Notes: generated by a model not told the origin, from the sequence alone. Positions 7,072 through 16,600 are shown, numbered from the stretch's first letter. The stretch is 64,000 bases of DNA from Paenibacillus sp. JNUCC-31 (GCF_014844075.1 NZ_CP062165.1:6882001-6946000); one strand, 5' to 3'. Translations and numbers: made by a program.

Positions 7072-9363
7072 TTAAACGGTTGTTGCAACGTGCTTTTCGC
7101 GGGCAATCTTGGTTGCATCAACCATGTTGCGCAAGGAAGCGACCGTTTCTTCGAGTCCACGGGTTTTGAGACCGCAATCCGGATTAATCCAGAACAGTTT
7201 AGGGTCCAATACACGCAAGGCACGTTCGATCATGCTGGTCATTTCGTCCACACTTGGAACACGCGGGCTATGAATATCATATACCCCGAGTCCAATTCCC
7301 AGTTTGTAAGTGTTCAATTCAAAGCTATGAATCAGTTCACCGTGACTGCGGGAGGTCTCGATGGAGATGACATCCGCATCCATGGCTTCGATGGAGTCAA
7401 TCATGTCATGGAATTCGCAATAGCACATATGTGTATGAATTTGCGTCGTATCTTGAACCGTGCAAGTGGAAATGCGGAATGCTTTGACCGCCCAGGCCAG
7501 ATAATCGGCTTGCTCCGATTCCTTCAGTGGCAATCCTTCGCGAACCGCAGGCTCGTCGACCTGGATCATACCGATGCCTGCTTGCTCAAGTGCTTCGACT
7601 TCCTGTCTCAGCGCATACGCCAACTGATATGCGATGTGCTCGCGTGGGATGTCCTCACGTACAAACGACCAGTTCATGATCGTGATCGGGCCGGTGAGCA
7701 TCCCTTTAACAGGGCGCTGTGTCTGGGACTGTGCATATTTAGTTTCTTCAACGGTCATTTCCCCAATAAATGCGACGTCTCCAAATATAATCGGTGGTTT
7801 TACGCAACGGGAACCGTATGATTGTACCCAGCCGAATTGTGTGAAGGCAAACCCTGCGAGTTTTTCGCCAAAGAACTCCACCATGTCGGTACGCTCAAAC
7901 TCACCATGCACGAGAACATCCAACTCGATCTCTTCCTGAAGTTTGATCCAGATATCAATTTGCTCCCGGATAAAGGCAGCATATTGCTCATTGTTCAACT
8001 CACCCTTACGCCACAGTTGACGTGCTTTGCGCACTTCTGCTGATTGTGGGAAGCTGCCAATGGTCGTTGTAGGGAAGAGTGGTAATTTCCATTTCGCTTG
8101 TTGAGCAATATGACGTTCGGCAAAAGGACGGGAACGTTCCGGCTGTTGAACACGAAGTGAAGCTACGGCCTCTTGTACAGCAACACGGTTGCGGTCTTCA
8201 GATTGCTGGAGAGCCTGAATGGTATGATCGGACTTGTCAATTTCAGCGATGATTCCAGCATCTCTTGCAGATAATGCTTTGGTCAACAGCACAATTTCAT
8301 CCAACTTTTCATCTGCAAATGCCAGAGCATTTTTCAGTTCGGGTGTGAGTTTAGTTTCACGCTTTGTCGTTACTGGAACATGAAGCAAGCTGCATGAGGA
8401 TTGAACGATCAAACGTTCAGGTGTCACCAGTTCAGCCAGCTCATCCAATAGCTTCAGTTTTCCCGGTAAAGAGGCTTTCCAGATCCCGCGACCATCAATA
8501 ACTCCAGCACCCAGAATCTTATCTGTCGGGAAACCGGAATTTTGAATGGACTGAATATTACCCGAAGCCCCGTGTACAAAATCGAGCCCGATGCCCTGAA
8601 CCGGCAGGGCAACAATGCTGCTGTAGTTCTCGACGGATTCAAAGTAGGTTTGCAGCATAATGTTCAGACCGGGTACCGCTGTTGCAAACGTCTCATATAT
8701 TTTGTTTAGCAACTGTAGGTCAGCTTCGCTTGTTTTGGTCACCAGGATCGGCTCATCAATCTGTACCCACTGAACACCTTCATTTGCAAGCTCCTGCAAC
8801 ACTTGAACATAAAGGGGAAGCAGGCGGTCCAGCCAAGCGTCAGTTTCGGATTTATCATATCCTTTGGACAGCTTCAGGAAGGTCAATGGTCCGACAAGAA
8901 CCGGTTTTCCTTCAATACCCAGCTTTTCTTTGGCTTCACGATAAGCTATAAGGGGTTTATTCTCTGTAAGGGCAGGGGATGCACCGTCCAGTTCAGGCAC
9001 GATATAGTGATAGTTGGTGTTGAACCATTTTGTCATTTCACTTGCTGCTGCATCTTTTGTTCCCCGGGCAATTCCGTAATAGACGGACAAAGGAACAGCG
9101 CCGCCGTCATATGTAAACCGTTTCGGGACAATTCCGAACATAACGGCTGTATCCAGGATATGATCGTAGTAACTGAAATCATTGACTGGAATGAGATCGA
9201 TACCTTTTTCTTGCTGTTTGCGCAAATGATCTAAACGGATTTCCTGCAATCGTGCTTGAAAATCTGTTTCTTGGAGCTTGCCAGACCAAAATGCCTCCAA
9301 CGCTTTCTTCCATTCCCGATCGGCACCAATTCTTGGATATCCCAATACACTGCTCTTCACCAT
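7072..9363 (-). CDS. metE: Cobalamin-independent methionine synthase MetE
   Basis: 5-methyltetrahydropteroyltriglutamate-homocysteine methyltransferase, 763 residues, full length. It transfers a methyl group from methyl-THF polyglutamate to homocysteine without B12. It starts SSVLGYPRIGADREWKKALE. The tandem barrel halves are visible, with the C-terminal catalytic half carrying TTTIGSFPQSAEVR, the zinc-site HTHMCYCEF and the second zinc cysteine in NPDCGLKTRG. It is a stand-alone gene with its own palindromic promoter region and a shared terminator. No S-box or T-box leader is seen, so control is probably by a transcription factor binding the palindrome. Confidence 0.97.
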   Translation of the reverse strand: MVKSSVLGYPRIGADREWKKALEAFWSGKLQETDFQARLQEIRLDHLRKQQEKGIDLIPVNDFSYYDHILDTAVMFGIVPKRFTYDGGAVPLSVYYGIARGTKDAAASEMTKWFNTNYHYIVPELDGASPALTENKPLIAYREAKEKLGIEGKPVLVGPLTFLKLSKGYDKSETDAWLDRLLPLYVQVLQELANEGVQWVQIDEPILVTKTSEADLQLLNKIYETFATAVPGLNIMLQTYFESVENYSSIVALPVQGIGLDFVHGASGNIQSIQNSGFPTDKILGAGVIDGRGIWKASLPGKLKLLDELAELVTPERLIVQSSCSLLHVPVTTKRETKLTPELKNALAFADEKLDEIVLLTKALSARDAGIIAEIDKSDHTIQALQQSEDRNRVAVQEAVASLRVQQPERSRPFAERHIAQQAKWKLPLFPTTTIGSFPQSAEVRKARQLWRKGELNNEQYAAFIREQIDIWIKLQEEIELDVLVHGEFERTDMVEFFGEKLAGFAFTQFGWVQSYGSRCVKPPIIFGDVAFIGEMTVEETKYAQSQTQRPVKGMLTGPITIMNWSFVREDIPREHIAYQLAYALRQEVEALEQAGIGMIQVDEPAVREGLPLKESEQADYLAWAVKAFRISTCTVQDTTQIHTHMCYCEFHDMIDSIEAMDADVISIETSRSHGELIHSFELNTYKLGIGLGVYDIHSPRVPSVDEMTSMIERALRVLDPKLFWINPDCGLKTRGLEETVASLRNMVDATKIAREKHVATTV

Positions 9364-9434
9364 TCGTAAAACTCCTCTACAATATGTTAAAGAAAATTTA
9401 TCACAGATTCAGAGTTATAATGTAATTCCATTAT

Positions 9435-9468
9435 ATTATATCCAGCTATAGCCATAGGCTATAGCTGG
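9435..9468 (-). promoter_or_regulatory. metE promoter region with perfect 27-bp palindrome
   Basis: A perfect inverted repeat with 12-bp arms CCAGCTATAGCC / GGCTATAGCTGG around ATA occupies 9442-9468. Immediately downstream on the minus strand is TATAAT (9440-9435), so the palindrome covers the -35 region. Such dyads (ATAGC-N-GCTAT) suit LysR-type regulators such as MetR-like proteins; the identity of the protein is inference. The remaining gap to 9728 holds only an unassigned A/T-rich stretch and the araC ribosome site. Confidence 0.7.
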
Positions 9469-9728
9469 CGTTGGTAAAATGTTGGGACTGATTAATTCGG
9501 GCTCTCGTTACTCATCCAGCTATGTTTTCACTGAACTGTTGTTCTTTCATCTTTTTATGGTTCAGTCTGATCACTCCTAAACTGATGAGAGGGCCAAATA
9601 ATTCTATTGCAATTTTTTTTGCAGGCATCTCATTTTTTTATCCAGACTTAGAGGAGAGAACCGTTTCATGCATAATAGTAATACAAGGTAAATGTTGTTG
9701 AACTGGAAAATAAGGAAAGGATGATTGG

Positions 9729-10607
9729 ATGGGTGTACCTACTTTTCTTGAAACAGGTCATATGACAGAAGGACTTCCGATCCGGGTGATTCATACCGGT
9801 AATCCGTTTAATTTTGCCGCCCACTGGCATGAAGAGGTGGAAATGGTTGTCGTGAATGGGAAGAATGCAAGAATAGGTGTGAATAACCATGTACATGAGC
9901 TGAACCAAGGAGATGTGCTGCTTATCAAACCAGGGGATGTTCATTGTTTCTTGCCGGGCACCAATCATTTAACTATTATTCAGTTTCGACTGGAGTTGCT
10001 GACGGGAAGTTTCACAACGGATAAGGAAACACAGCATCTGCGAGAGCTTTTCAATAAAACGGTGGTCATCCCGTCAAATATCAGTTCCGAGAGAAATATG
10101 GGGAAATATATAGATGCCCTATTGAATGAAGAGAAGGATCAACAGGCGGGATACCGCTGGCTAATGGTAGCCAGACTGTACGATCTTATTGTTCACATGC
10201 TGCGTACAAGGGCTCCGATTACAGCTGGAATGAATTCAGGATTACTCTGTACCGCTTCCAAAAAGTTTGAATTTCTGGAATCTGTCTGTGCGTATCTGGA
10301 GGAGCACTATGCTGAACCCATCAAGCTGGATCAAGTGGCAGAGCATATCAAATTCAGCAAGTTTCATGTATGCAAGCTGTTTAAAGAGATCAAGGGAATC
10401 ACACTCATGGAGTATCTGAACCATTTTCGGATTATCAAATCGGAGTGGGCGTTATTGTTCCGTGAGGATTCCATATTGGATATCGCAATGGGGCATGGGT
10501 TTAACAATGTGAACTCGTACAATCGTCTTTTCAAAAAATATAATGGTTGCACACCGTCGGAATTTCGCAAGAAGCATCGCAAGAATATCACAACATATGA
10601 AGGATGA
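9729..10607 (+). CDS. AraC-family regulator with cupin sensor domain
   Basis: A 292-residue activator: N-terminal cupin-type sugar-binding domain (FNFAAHWHEEVEMVVV..LNQGDVLLIKPGDVH, residues 20-80) and C-terminal pair of helix-turn-helix motifs (IKLDQVAEHIKFSKFHVCKLFKEIKG and SILDIAMGHGFNNVNSYNRLFKKYNGCTPSEFR, about 195-285). It lies 85 bases upstream of an ABC sugar importer in the same orientation and is most likely its activator. The start has GGAAAGG before the ATG. Confidence 0.88.
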   Translation: MGVPTFLETGHMTEGLPIRVIHTGNPFNFAAHWHEEVEMVVVNGKNARIGVNNHVHELNQGDVLLIKPGDVHCFLPGTNHLTIIQFRLELLTGSFTTDKETQHLRELFNKTVVIPSNISSERNMGKYIDALLNEEKDQQAGYRWLMVARLYDLIVHMLRTRAPITAGMNSGLLCTASKKFEFLESVCAYLEEHYAEPIKLDQVAEHIKFSKFHVCKLFKEIKGITLMEYLNHFRIIKSEWALLFREDSILDIAMGHGFNNVNSYNRLFKKYNGCTPSEFRKKHRKNITTYEG

Positions 10608-10624
10608 TTCGCAATATTTGGTGA

Positions 10625-10674
10625 GAAAGCCCTCTCTAAAATCCATATACTCTAATAAATTGTAAGCGTTTCCT
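10625..10674 (+). promoter_or_regulatory. Promoter and candidate cre site of importer 1
   Basis: GAAAGCCCTCTCTAAA (10625-10640) sits at the -35 position of a -10 TATACT (10646-10651). A near-identical 16-mer precedes the yesN-like gene at 13880. TGTAAGCGTTTCCT (10661-10674), just downstream of the start point, matches the CcpA cre consensus with two mismatches and could act as a roadblock. Confidence 0.55.
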
Positions 10675-10692
10675 TTTTGAAGGAGGGGGCCT

Positions 10693-11967
10693 ATGAAGAA
10701 CTTGAAGCTGAAGTATATCTCCATCATTGCACTTGTAAGCGCATTAATCATGGTATCCGGTTGCCAGTCAGGTGAAGCGAATCGAAACAAGCAGGAGGAG
10801 ATTACGGTATGGAGTTTTACGGACGAGGCACATTACGCCATTGAGAAATTCGAAGAGAAGTATCCGGACATCAAGGTGAACTTTGTCAATATCCCAGGTA
10901 ATTTCTATATCACCAAGTTGAAATCCGCACTCCAGACAGCGTCGAAGGCTCCAGATGTGTTTATGATCGAGAATGGAAATATAAGAGAACTGATTGATGT
11001 ACCTTATCTGGAGAATTTGTCGGCAGCACCGTATAACGCCAATGATCTGATCCCGGAGCAGTATGCTTTTGTGCAAGCGAATGAGAAGGACAGCCAAGGA
11101 AATGTCAAAGCAATTGGCTACCAGGGAACGCCCGGGGGTATTTATTACCGAAGAGATCTGGCCAAAAAATATCTAGGCACGGATGATCCGGAGAAAGTGG
11201 CGCCGCAAATCGATACATGGGAGAAGATATTCGAGATTGGAGAGAGGGTACAGCAGCAGAGTGGCAATAAAGTCCACGCCCTTGCCAACTGGAATGCGAT
11301 ATCCAATTCATATGATGGTATTCCATGGGTCAAAGACGGAAAGCTCGTCATTGATCCAACCTATATGCAGATCCTGGATCTGGTTCGGGAAGCCCGTGAG
11401 CGGCATGTACTTGCCGAATATGAAGATGGAAGTGCCGGATATGCTGCTTCCATGCAGAAAGGTGAGGTGATGTTCTATCCTGGCGCAACCTGGGCATTGC
11501 AATATACCTTCAAGGCAAATGCCCCCGATGCGGAAGGGTTATGGGGCCTCGCACCAGGACCATCAGCATTCAGTGCCGGCGGAACCTATATTGCAATGTA
11601 TAGCAAGAGCGACAAAAAGGATCTGGCCTGGAAGTTTATTGAGTTTTATAACTTTGATCATGATTTCCTGACCAAGCTTGCGAAGGAGCAAGACTATTTT
11701 ACAAGTAATATGGTGGTGAATGATGAGCTGGCAAAATCCGTAACCTCAGCCTATTTAGGCGGGCAGAAGCACTTTGAGTTTTTCTCGGAAGCAGCCAAGC
11801 AGATTCCTGTGTATGAACGAACCAAGTATGATACGGTCATTAACAATGACATTTTCAAAATAGTACTTCAGTTGTATCTCAATAAAGACATCCAGACCAA
11901 GGAAGAAGCGGTCAAGCGAATCAAACGGGATGTCAAATTGAGATTTCCGGAGCTGGAAGTGAATTAG
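10693..11967 (+). CDS. Sugar ABC transporter substrate-binding lipoprotein
   Basis: A 424-residue extracellular solute-binding protein (family 1, maltose-binding type). It has a lipoprotein signal with cleavage before C24 (IMVSGC), then the family fold (TVWSFTDEAHYAIEKFEEKYPDIKV; VMFYPGATWAL; GLAPGPSAFSAGGTYIAMYSKSDKKDLAWKFIEF). It captures an oligosaccharide outside the membrane and delivers it to the two permeases directly downstream. AAGGAGGGGG precedes the ATG. The substrate cannot be read from sequence. Operon: SBP, permease, permease, with the AraC activator upstream and a YesN/YesM pair downstream. Confidence 0.9.
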   Translation: MKNLKLKYISIIALVSALIMVSGCQSGEANRNKQEEITVWSFTDEAHYAIEKFEEKYPDIKVNFVNIPGNFYITKLKSALQTASKAPDVFMIENGNIRELIDVPYLENLSAAPYNANDLIPEQYAFVQANEKDSQGNVKAIGYQGTPGGIYYRRDLAKKYLGTDDPEKVAPQIDTWEKIFEIGERVQQQSGNKVHALANWNAISNSYDGIPWVKDGKLVIDPTYMQILDLVREARERHVLAEYEDGSAGYAASMQKGEVMFYPGATWALQYTFKANAPDAEGLWGLAPGPSAFSAGGTYIAMYSKSDKKDLAWKFIEFYNFDHDFLTKLAKEQDYFTSNMVVNDELAKSVTSAYLGGQKHFEFFSEAAKQIPVYERTKYDTVINNDIFKIVLQLYLNKDIQTKEEAVKRIKRDVKLRFPELEVN

Positions 11968-12019
11968 CTTGGAAGTGAGCGAATGCCTTTTTATCATCCG
12001 ATGACTGGGGGTACAGAAC

Positions 12020-12910
12020 ATGTTTGCCAAATCGATCCGCAAAGACCACTATGGCTACTATTTCATAGCTCCGTTTTTTATTCTTTTCGCCATTTTTGGA
12101 CTATATCCAATCCTGTATTCGCTGTATATCAGCTTTACCAACTTTGACGGGATCACCACGCCGGACTTTGTTGGAATCGGCAATTATGTTGCCGTTCTGC
12201 AAGATCCACTGTTCTACAAAACACTGTTTAACACGCTGTTTATTTGGGGAGTTTCTGTGGTTCCACAACTTACGGTTTCACTTGTGCTCGCCTTTATTCT
12301 CAACGATAAGTTGCTTAAGGGAAGAGATATTTTCAGAGCGGTTTATTTCTTTCCCAACATCGTTACCGCTGCTTCGCTGGGTCTGCTTGTGAGTCTGATC
12401 TTCGATTGGCAATCCGGCGGATTGAATCATTTTCTGGTTCAGGTAGGACTCATTGACAACCCGATTAACTGGAAAAATGATCCCTGGTTCATGCGGCTGA
12501 TTGTCTCTTCCATTTTATTTTTCCAATACTTTGGCTACTCCATGGTTATCTATCTTGCAGGTCTTCAGGGCATCGATCCGGCTCTGCAGGAAGCAGCCCA
12601 AATGGATGGCGCCAAGAAAAAGCATATTTTCATTCACATTATCGTTCCCATGTTACGGCCAATCATTTTGTTTCAGATGATCACATCTATCATTGGAGGC
12701 ATTCAGATTTTTGATCAGCCGTTTACATTGACGAATGGAACAGGTGGTCCGGACCGTGCCGCCATGACCAGTATTATGTACTTGTATAATGTAGCCTTCC
12801 AGAGCACGCGCTTTGGTTACGGGGCGGCCATTGCATTCTGTCTGTTCATCATCATTATTCTGCTCTCGGTTGTATCCTTTATGATGACGAAGCGCAAAAG
12901 CCGTGCATAG
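12020..12910 (+). CDS. Sugar ABC transporter permease (MalF-type)
   Basis: An inner-membrane permease of 296 residues with six predicted transmembrane helices, first at about 15-35 (FIAPFFILFAIFGLYPILYSLYISF). The EAA loop that contacts the ATPase reads EAAQMDGAKKKHIFIHIIVPML near residues 193-214. It pairs with the next gene. No ATPase gene is in the operon, so a shared ATPase such as MsmX is expected elsewhere. Confidence 0.92.
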   Translation: MFAKSIRKDHYGYYFIAPFFILFAIFGLYPILYSLYISFTNFDGITTPDFVGIGNYVAVLQDPLFYKTLFNTLFIWGVSVVPQLTVSLVLAFILNDKLLKGRDIFRAVYFFPNIVTAASLGLLVSLIFDWQSGGLNHFLVQVGLIDNPINWKNDPWFMRLIVSSILFFQYFGYSMVIYLAGLQGIDPALQEAAQMDGAKKKHIFIHIIVPMLRPIILFQMITSIIGGIQIFDQPFTLTNGTGGPDRAAMTSIMYLYNVAFQSTRFGYGAAIAFCLFIIIILLSVVSFMMTKRKSRA

Positions 12911-12925
12911 GGAGGGGGAAAAGAA

Positions 12926-13807
12926 ATGCAGACCGTAAAACCAATCGAACAACGAAACGCTGCTATACAGCAATATGCTAGTGTGAAACGTCTGACCATG
13001 GGAAAGGTCATTATTTATCTGTTTCTGATTAGCCTCGCCGTGATTTGTATCATTCCATTTTATCTCATGCTGATCTATTCCACGCACAACAATGCTACGA
13101 TTGCATCGACATTCACGTTTCTGCCCGGGCCCTTTTTAGTAGATAATTATACGAACATGGCTTCCAAAATCAATATCTGGCGCGGGTTTGCAAACAGCTT
13201 TTTCATTGCAGGAACATCGACAGTGTTATCTTTATACATCGGTTCCCTCACGGGATACGGCTTCGCCAAGTTTAAATTCAAGGGTCGCACAGGATTATTC
13301 CTGTTTTTGCTAGCAACAATGATGGTACCCGGACAGCTTGCTTTGATCGGAATGTATCGTCTGTTCAGTACATTAGGGCTGCTGGACAGCTATGCAGCGA
13401 TTATTTTGCCCGCAGCGGCGAATGCATTTAATGTATTCTTTATCAAACAATTCATGGAGAGCAGCATTCCTGATGAAATCATTGAATCCGCACGTGTGGA
13501 TAGTGCGGGGGAGTTTCGCACCTTCAATCAGATTGTACTGCCTATTCTTGGACCGGCCATTTCGGCTCTTGGCATATTCACCTTTATCGGCTCATGGAAC
13601 AATTTTCTCACACCGCTCGTCCTGTTTTTCTCTCTGGATAAATATCCGCTTCCGGTACTCGTGGCTCTGGTGCAGGGATACTACGGCATGGATTACGGAC
13701 TATTGTATCTGGGCGTTGCGATTTCGATCTTGCCTATTATCATTGTTTTTGCGGTATTCTCCAAGCAAATTATAGGCAGTGTCGCTCTGGGAGCAGTTAA
13801 AGGATAA
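12926..13807 (+). CDS. Sugar ABC transporter permease (MalG-type)
   Basis: The second permease of importer 1, 293 residues, six transmembrane helices, EAA-type loop IIESARVDSAGEFRTFNQIVLPIL near 190-210 and the typical C-terminus KQIIGSVALGAVKG. The ribosome site AGGGAGGGGG is strong. It starts 15 bases after the first permease and is followed by a terminator. Confidence 0.92.
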   Translation: MQTVKPIEQRNAAIQQYASVKRLTMGKVIIYLFLISLAVICIIPFYLMLIYSTHNNATIASTFTFLPGPFLVDNYTNMASKINIWRGFANSFFIAGTSTVLSLYIGSLTGYGFAKFKFKGRTGLFLFLLATMMVPGQLALIGMYRLFSTLGLLDSYAAIILPAAANAFNVFFIKQFMESSIPDEIIESARVDSAGEFRTFNQIVLPILGPAISALGIFTFIGSWNNFLTPLVLFFSLDKYPLPVLVALVQGYYGMDYGLLYLGVAISILPIIIVFAVFSKQIIGSVALGAVKG

Positions 13808-13821
13808 GCTTATACGAAAAA

Positions 13822-13845
13822 AGTCGCCACATGGCGGCTCTTTTT
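13822..13845 (+). terminator. Terminator of importer 1, AGTCGCC/GGCGGCT type
   Basis: The stem AGTCGCC / GGCGGCT, loop ACAT, is followed by CTTTTTG. It has the same stem as terminators at 466, 37919 and 44348. Confidence 0.85.
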
Positions 13846-13878
13846 GTTTTGAAGGGAAAAATCGGTGAAAATCCATTT

Positions 13879-13908
13879 TGAAAGCCCTTTCTAAATCTGT
13901 GATATACT
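13879..13908 (+). promoter_or_regulatory. Promoter of the yesN/yesM-like pair
   Basis: GAAAGCCCTTTCTAAA (13880-13895) differs by one base from the element before importer 1 and is followed seven bases later by TATACT (13903-13908). TGAAAGCCCTTTCT is also close to a cre (central C-G changed to C-C), so CcpA binding or a common AraC/YesN site are both possible. Confidence 0.5.
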
Positions 13909-14002
13909 ACGAAATAACTGCCATACGATGGATAAAAAGATATTTCTCCTCATGGTATGGCCCGTACGTTCACTCACTTTTTCTTGCAAAGGAGATGTCA
14001 TG

Positions 14003-14755
14003 ATGTTTAATGTTCTTGTTGTTGACGATGAGTGCGTTCAAAGAGAAGGCATTAAGAATTTGATCTCTCACTATGGCTTTCCCTTTCAAGTATGGGAAGC
14101 TGAGAACGGGAAGAGCGCTGAGCGAATTCTGGTTCAGAACGCGATTGATATTCTCATCACTGATGTCAAAATGCCTCTTATGGATGGACTGGAGCTAAGT
14201 AAACAAGCACGGAAGACCCAGCAGGATGTAAAGATTGTCATCTGCAGTGGTTATGATGAATTTGAATATGCCCGCAGTGCGATTCGGCTGGGTGTGGTGA
14301 ATTACTTGCTTAAGCCACTGGTCAGGGAAGAGTTTCTACAGGTGATGGAGGATATCACGCAGATCCGTCCATATGGCGGGGGTCCTGCACCGGAATCCAT
14401 GGAATCGAAGGTCATTCGACAGGTGAAAAATTATGTGAAGGATAACCATCAGAGAGATATATCATTGTCTGAGGCAGCTCATGATGTGTACCTATCCCCT
14501 GGATATTTGAGCATTTTATTTAAAAAAGAAACTGGTGAGAACTTCTCGAAATATTTGACCGATTACCGTTTGCGGCGTGCAAGCTATCTGTTGACTCACT
14601 CGAATATGAAAATTAATGATATTGCCGGGGCTGTTGGCATCGACAATCATTCTTATTTTGCCAAGCTGTTCCGAAACAGGTTCGGCGTCAGTCCGTTACA
14701 GTTCAGAGAGTGCGGGGTGCTTCATGATCGGATGGATCAAGAGCAAATTCAATGA
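14003..14755 (+). CDS. YesN-type response regulator with AraC output
   Basis: An N-terminal receiver (VLVVDDE at 4-10, phosphoacceptor D54 in ILITDVKMP, conserved Lys in NYLLKPLV) and a C-terminal AraC-type double HTH (about 150-245; ISLSEAAHDVYLSPGYLSILFKKETG and NDIAGAVGIDNHSYFAKLFRNRFGVSPLQFR), 250 residues. The ATG at 14003 has GGAG eight bases upstream; ATG 14000 is possible too. It overlaps the sensor kinase gene by 32 bases. Such pairs sense carbohydrate availability and control neighbouring importers, here importer 1 or importer 2 on either side. Confidence 0.9.
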   Translation: MFNVLVVDDECVQREGIKNLISHYGFPFQVWEAENGKSAERILVQNAIDILITDVKMPLMDGLELSKQARKTQQDVKIVICSGYDEFEYARSAIRLGVVNYLLKPLVREEFLQVMEDITQIRPYGGGPAPESMESKVIRQVKNYVKDNHQRDISLSEAAHDVYLSPGYLSILFKKETGENFSKYLTDYRLRRASYLLTHSNMKINDIAGAVGIDNHSYFAKLFRNRFGVSPLQFRECGVLHDRMDQEQIQ

Positions 14756-16376
14756 TATCAGGTTTCGAAACAAGCTGCTGCTGTCCCATCTTGTGATTGC
14801 GCTTATTCCGATTCTTCTGCTTGGACTGCTCTCCTTCATTCAATCCTACCGAATTCAAATGAAAGAGTTGCGGAGCGAAGCTGAAGCGAGTCTGGAACAG
14901 GTGGCCAGCATTATGGATTATAAGATTAATCGGTACAACACGCTAAGTGAGTTCATGGTACTTAATCGGGACTTATCGCAAATATTTACGAAAGACTACG
15001 GAGAAAATTATTATGATATGTACCTGGACTTCCGGGACATTTTGGAGCCATTAATCTCGAACATCCGGCTGATGGACGATGATATTGAGGGCATTACCTT
15101 TTATACATCGGGGGAGCTGTTGGGAATCCGCAATAATATTTTGCCCATCGGTGATCTTAAGAGCAAGCCCTGGTATGACGGATTTCGGGGCAGGCGCTGG
15201 ATTGTGGATGGGAAGAAGCTTTATCTCGTTCAGGAACTGATCAGCAATCCGAAAGACAGCAATTTTATGGTGATCTCCATTCAGCATGATCGTATCTTTG
15301 CAGACCTGGACAATCTGTCGGAACATGTGGCCGTTCATATAGAGGACGTGAAGCAGCAGGTGATTTTCCGGAAAAACCATGAGCGAGCTGCTATGACCAG
15401 AGGAACTGAAGATGGGGAGACCAGTGATCTGAGTTTAAGTCGGTCGCTCGCCAACAATGGCTGGACGATTCACTATAATCTGCTGAATACCAATGCGTAC
15501 GCAAATGCACTGGGCATTTTTCGAATTACGCTGTTTGTCATCATCCTGAGTCTAATTATTACCTTCCTGCTCATTTATGTCATCTCCAATAACTTTACGC
15601 AACGAATTATCCATATCAAGAACAAAGTCGACAAAGTGGAGCGGAACAATCTGGATGTGATGATCCGAAGTTCATCGAGGGATGAATTTGGTGAGCTGAC
15701 GAATGGCATTGGCAAGATGCTAAAAAGAATTAACAGTCTGATCTCCCAGGTGTATCACGCTGAAATTGCCAAGAAGGAAAGTGAATATAACAAGTTGATC
15801 AGTCAGATTAATCCACATTTCCTGTACAATACACTTTCATTTATACGGTGGAGGGCCGAAAAGAAGGCGGATATTGAAACGAGTTATATGGTATCTGCGT
15901 TAGCCCGTTTCTATAGAACAACACTAAACCAGGGGAGGCATATAGCCACCATTGAAGCTGAGGTGCAGCATATTAAGGCCTATCTGGATTTGCAGCTCAT
16001 CATGAACGATGGCCGATTTGATGTGGATTACCATATCCATGACGAGGTTTTACATACCGAAATTATTCATTTTATTTTGCAGCCGATTGTAGAGAATGCC
16101 ATCAAGCATGGCTTTGTGGAGGCAAATGGGACCCATTATCACATTCACATTGCCGTTTGCCGGGTGGGAGAGGTGATTAAATTAACCGTTCGTGATAATG
16201 GTGTTGGCATGACGTCTGGGCAGACGACACGGTTGCTGACCGGGGAGAACGGCGGATGTGGTGTGCGAAACGTGAATGACCGAATCAAGCTGTATTATGG
16301 TCCGGATTACGGACTTGTTATTCATAGTGAGCCAGGCACCGGAACGGAAGTGTCGATCGTTCTTCCCGCCTCATAG
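14724..16376 (+). CDS. YesM-type sensor histidine kinase
   Basis: A 550-residue membrane kinase: TM1 near 17-40 (LLLSHLVIALIPILLLGLLSF), extracellular sensor domain to about 255, TM2 near 265-290 (ITLFVIILSLIITFLLIYVIS), HAMP linker, the phosphoacceptor-type motif NPHFLYNTL near 360 and an HATPase domain (IVENAIKHGF, DNGVGM, GCGVRNVNDRI) at the C-terminus. The start is set at 14724 within the regulator gene; a longer open frame from 14616 overlaps the regulator's HTH and is unlikely. It phosphorylates the partner encoded just upstream. Confidence 0.9.
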   Translation: MIGWIKSKFNDIRFRNKLLLSHLVIALIPILLLGLLSFIQSYRIQMKELRSEAEASLEQVASIMDYKINRYNTLSEFMVLNRDLSQIFTKDYGENYYDMYLDFRDILEPLISNIRLMDDDIEGITFYTSGELLGIRNNILPIGDLKSKPWYDGFRGRRWIVDGKKLYLVQELISNPKDSNFMVISIQHDRIFADLDNLSEHVAVHIEDVKQQVIFRKNHERAAMTRGTEDGETSDLSLSRSLANNGWTIHYNLLNTNAYANALGIFRITLFVIILSLIITFLLIYVISNNFTQRIIHIKNKVDKVERNNLDVMIRSSSRDEFGELTNGIGKMLKRINSLISQVYHAEIAKKESEYNKLISQINPHFLYNTLSFIRWRAEKKADIETSYMVSALARFYRTTLNQGRHIATIEAEVQHIKAYLDLQLIMNDGRFDVDYHIHDEVLHTEIIHFILQPIVENAIKHGFVEANGTHYHIHIAVCRVGEVIKLTVRDNGVGMTSGQTTRLLTGENGGCGVRNVNDRIKLYYGPDYGLVIHSEPGTGTEVSIVLPAS

Positions 16377-16414
16377 GTGTATTCGGCTATATGTATAACG
16401 TAGATTTGATACTA

Positions 16415-16446
16415 AAGCGGTTGCTGAGGCAACCGCTTGTTTTGTT
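16415..16446 (+). terminator. Terminator of the yesN/yesM-like pair
   Basis: AGCGGTTGC-TGAG-GCAACCGCT is a perfect nine-bp stem followed by TGTTTTGTT. Confidence 0.8.
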
Positions 16447-16540
16447 CCTTTTAGAAACGTTTAAACCAGAAAAATAAAGCAAGTTGGAGGTCATAAAAAA
16501 AGTGATACATATCCGAAAAATGTGGCATATACGCCGTTTT

Positions 16541-16554
16541 TGAAAACGCATACA
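16541..16554 (+). promoter_or_regulatory. Candidate cre site before importer 2
   Basis: TGAAAACGCATACA matches the CcpA consensus TGWAANCGNTNWCA at all but one position. It is 47 bases upstream of the lipoprotein start, so catabolite repression of importer 2 is likely. Confidence 0.6.
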
Positions 16555-16600
16555 ATTTGGTTATCAAAAGCAAATCAGATCAGATAAAGGGGATGACAGG

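Noticed and set aside
7090..7821. Plus-strand frame of 243 codons opposite metE
   Set aside because: Antisense shadow of a complete, highly conserved enzyme gene.
9364..9728. Possible S-box (SAM) riboswitch or T-box before metE
   Set aside because: No SAM-riboswitch core or T-box (UGGN) and anti-terminator could be seen; only the palindrome and promoter remain.
14616..14723. Longer start for the YesM-type kinase
   Set aside because: The added residues come from the regulator's HTH coding region in another frame and lack a ribosome site.
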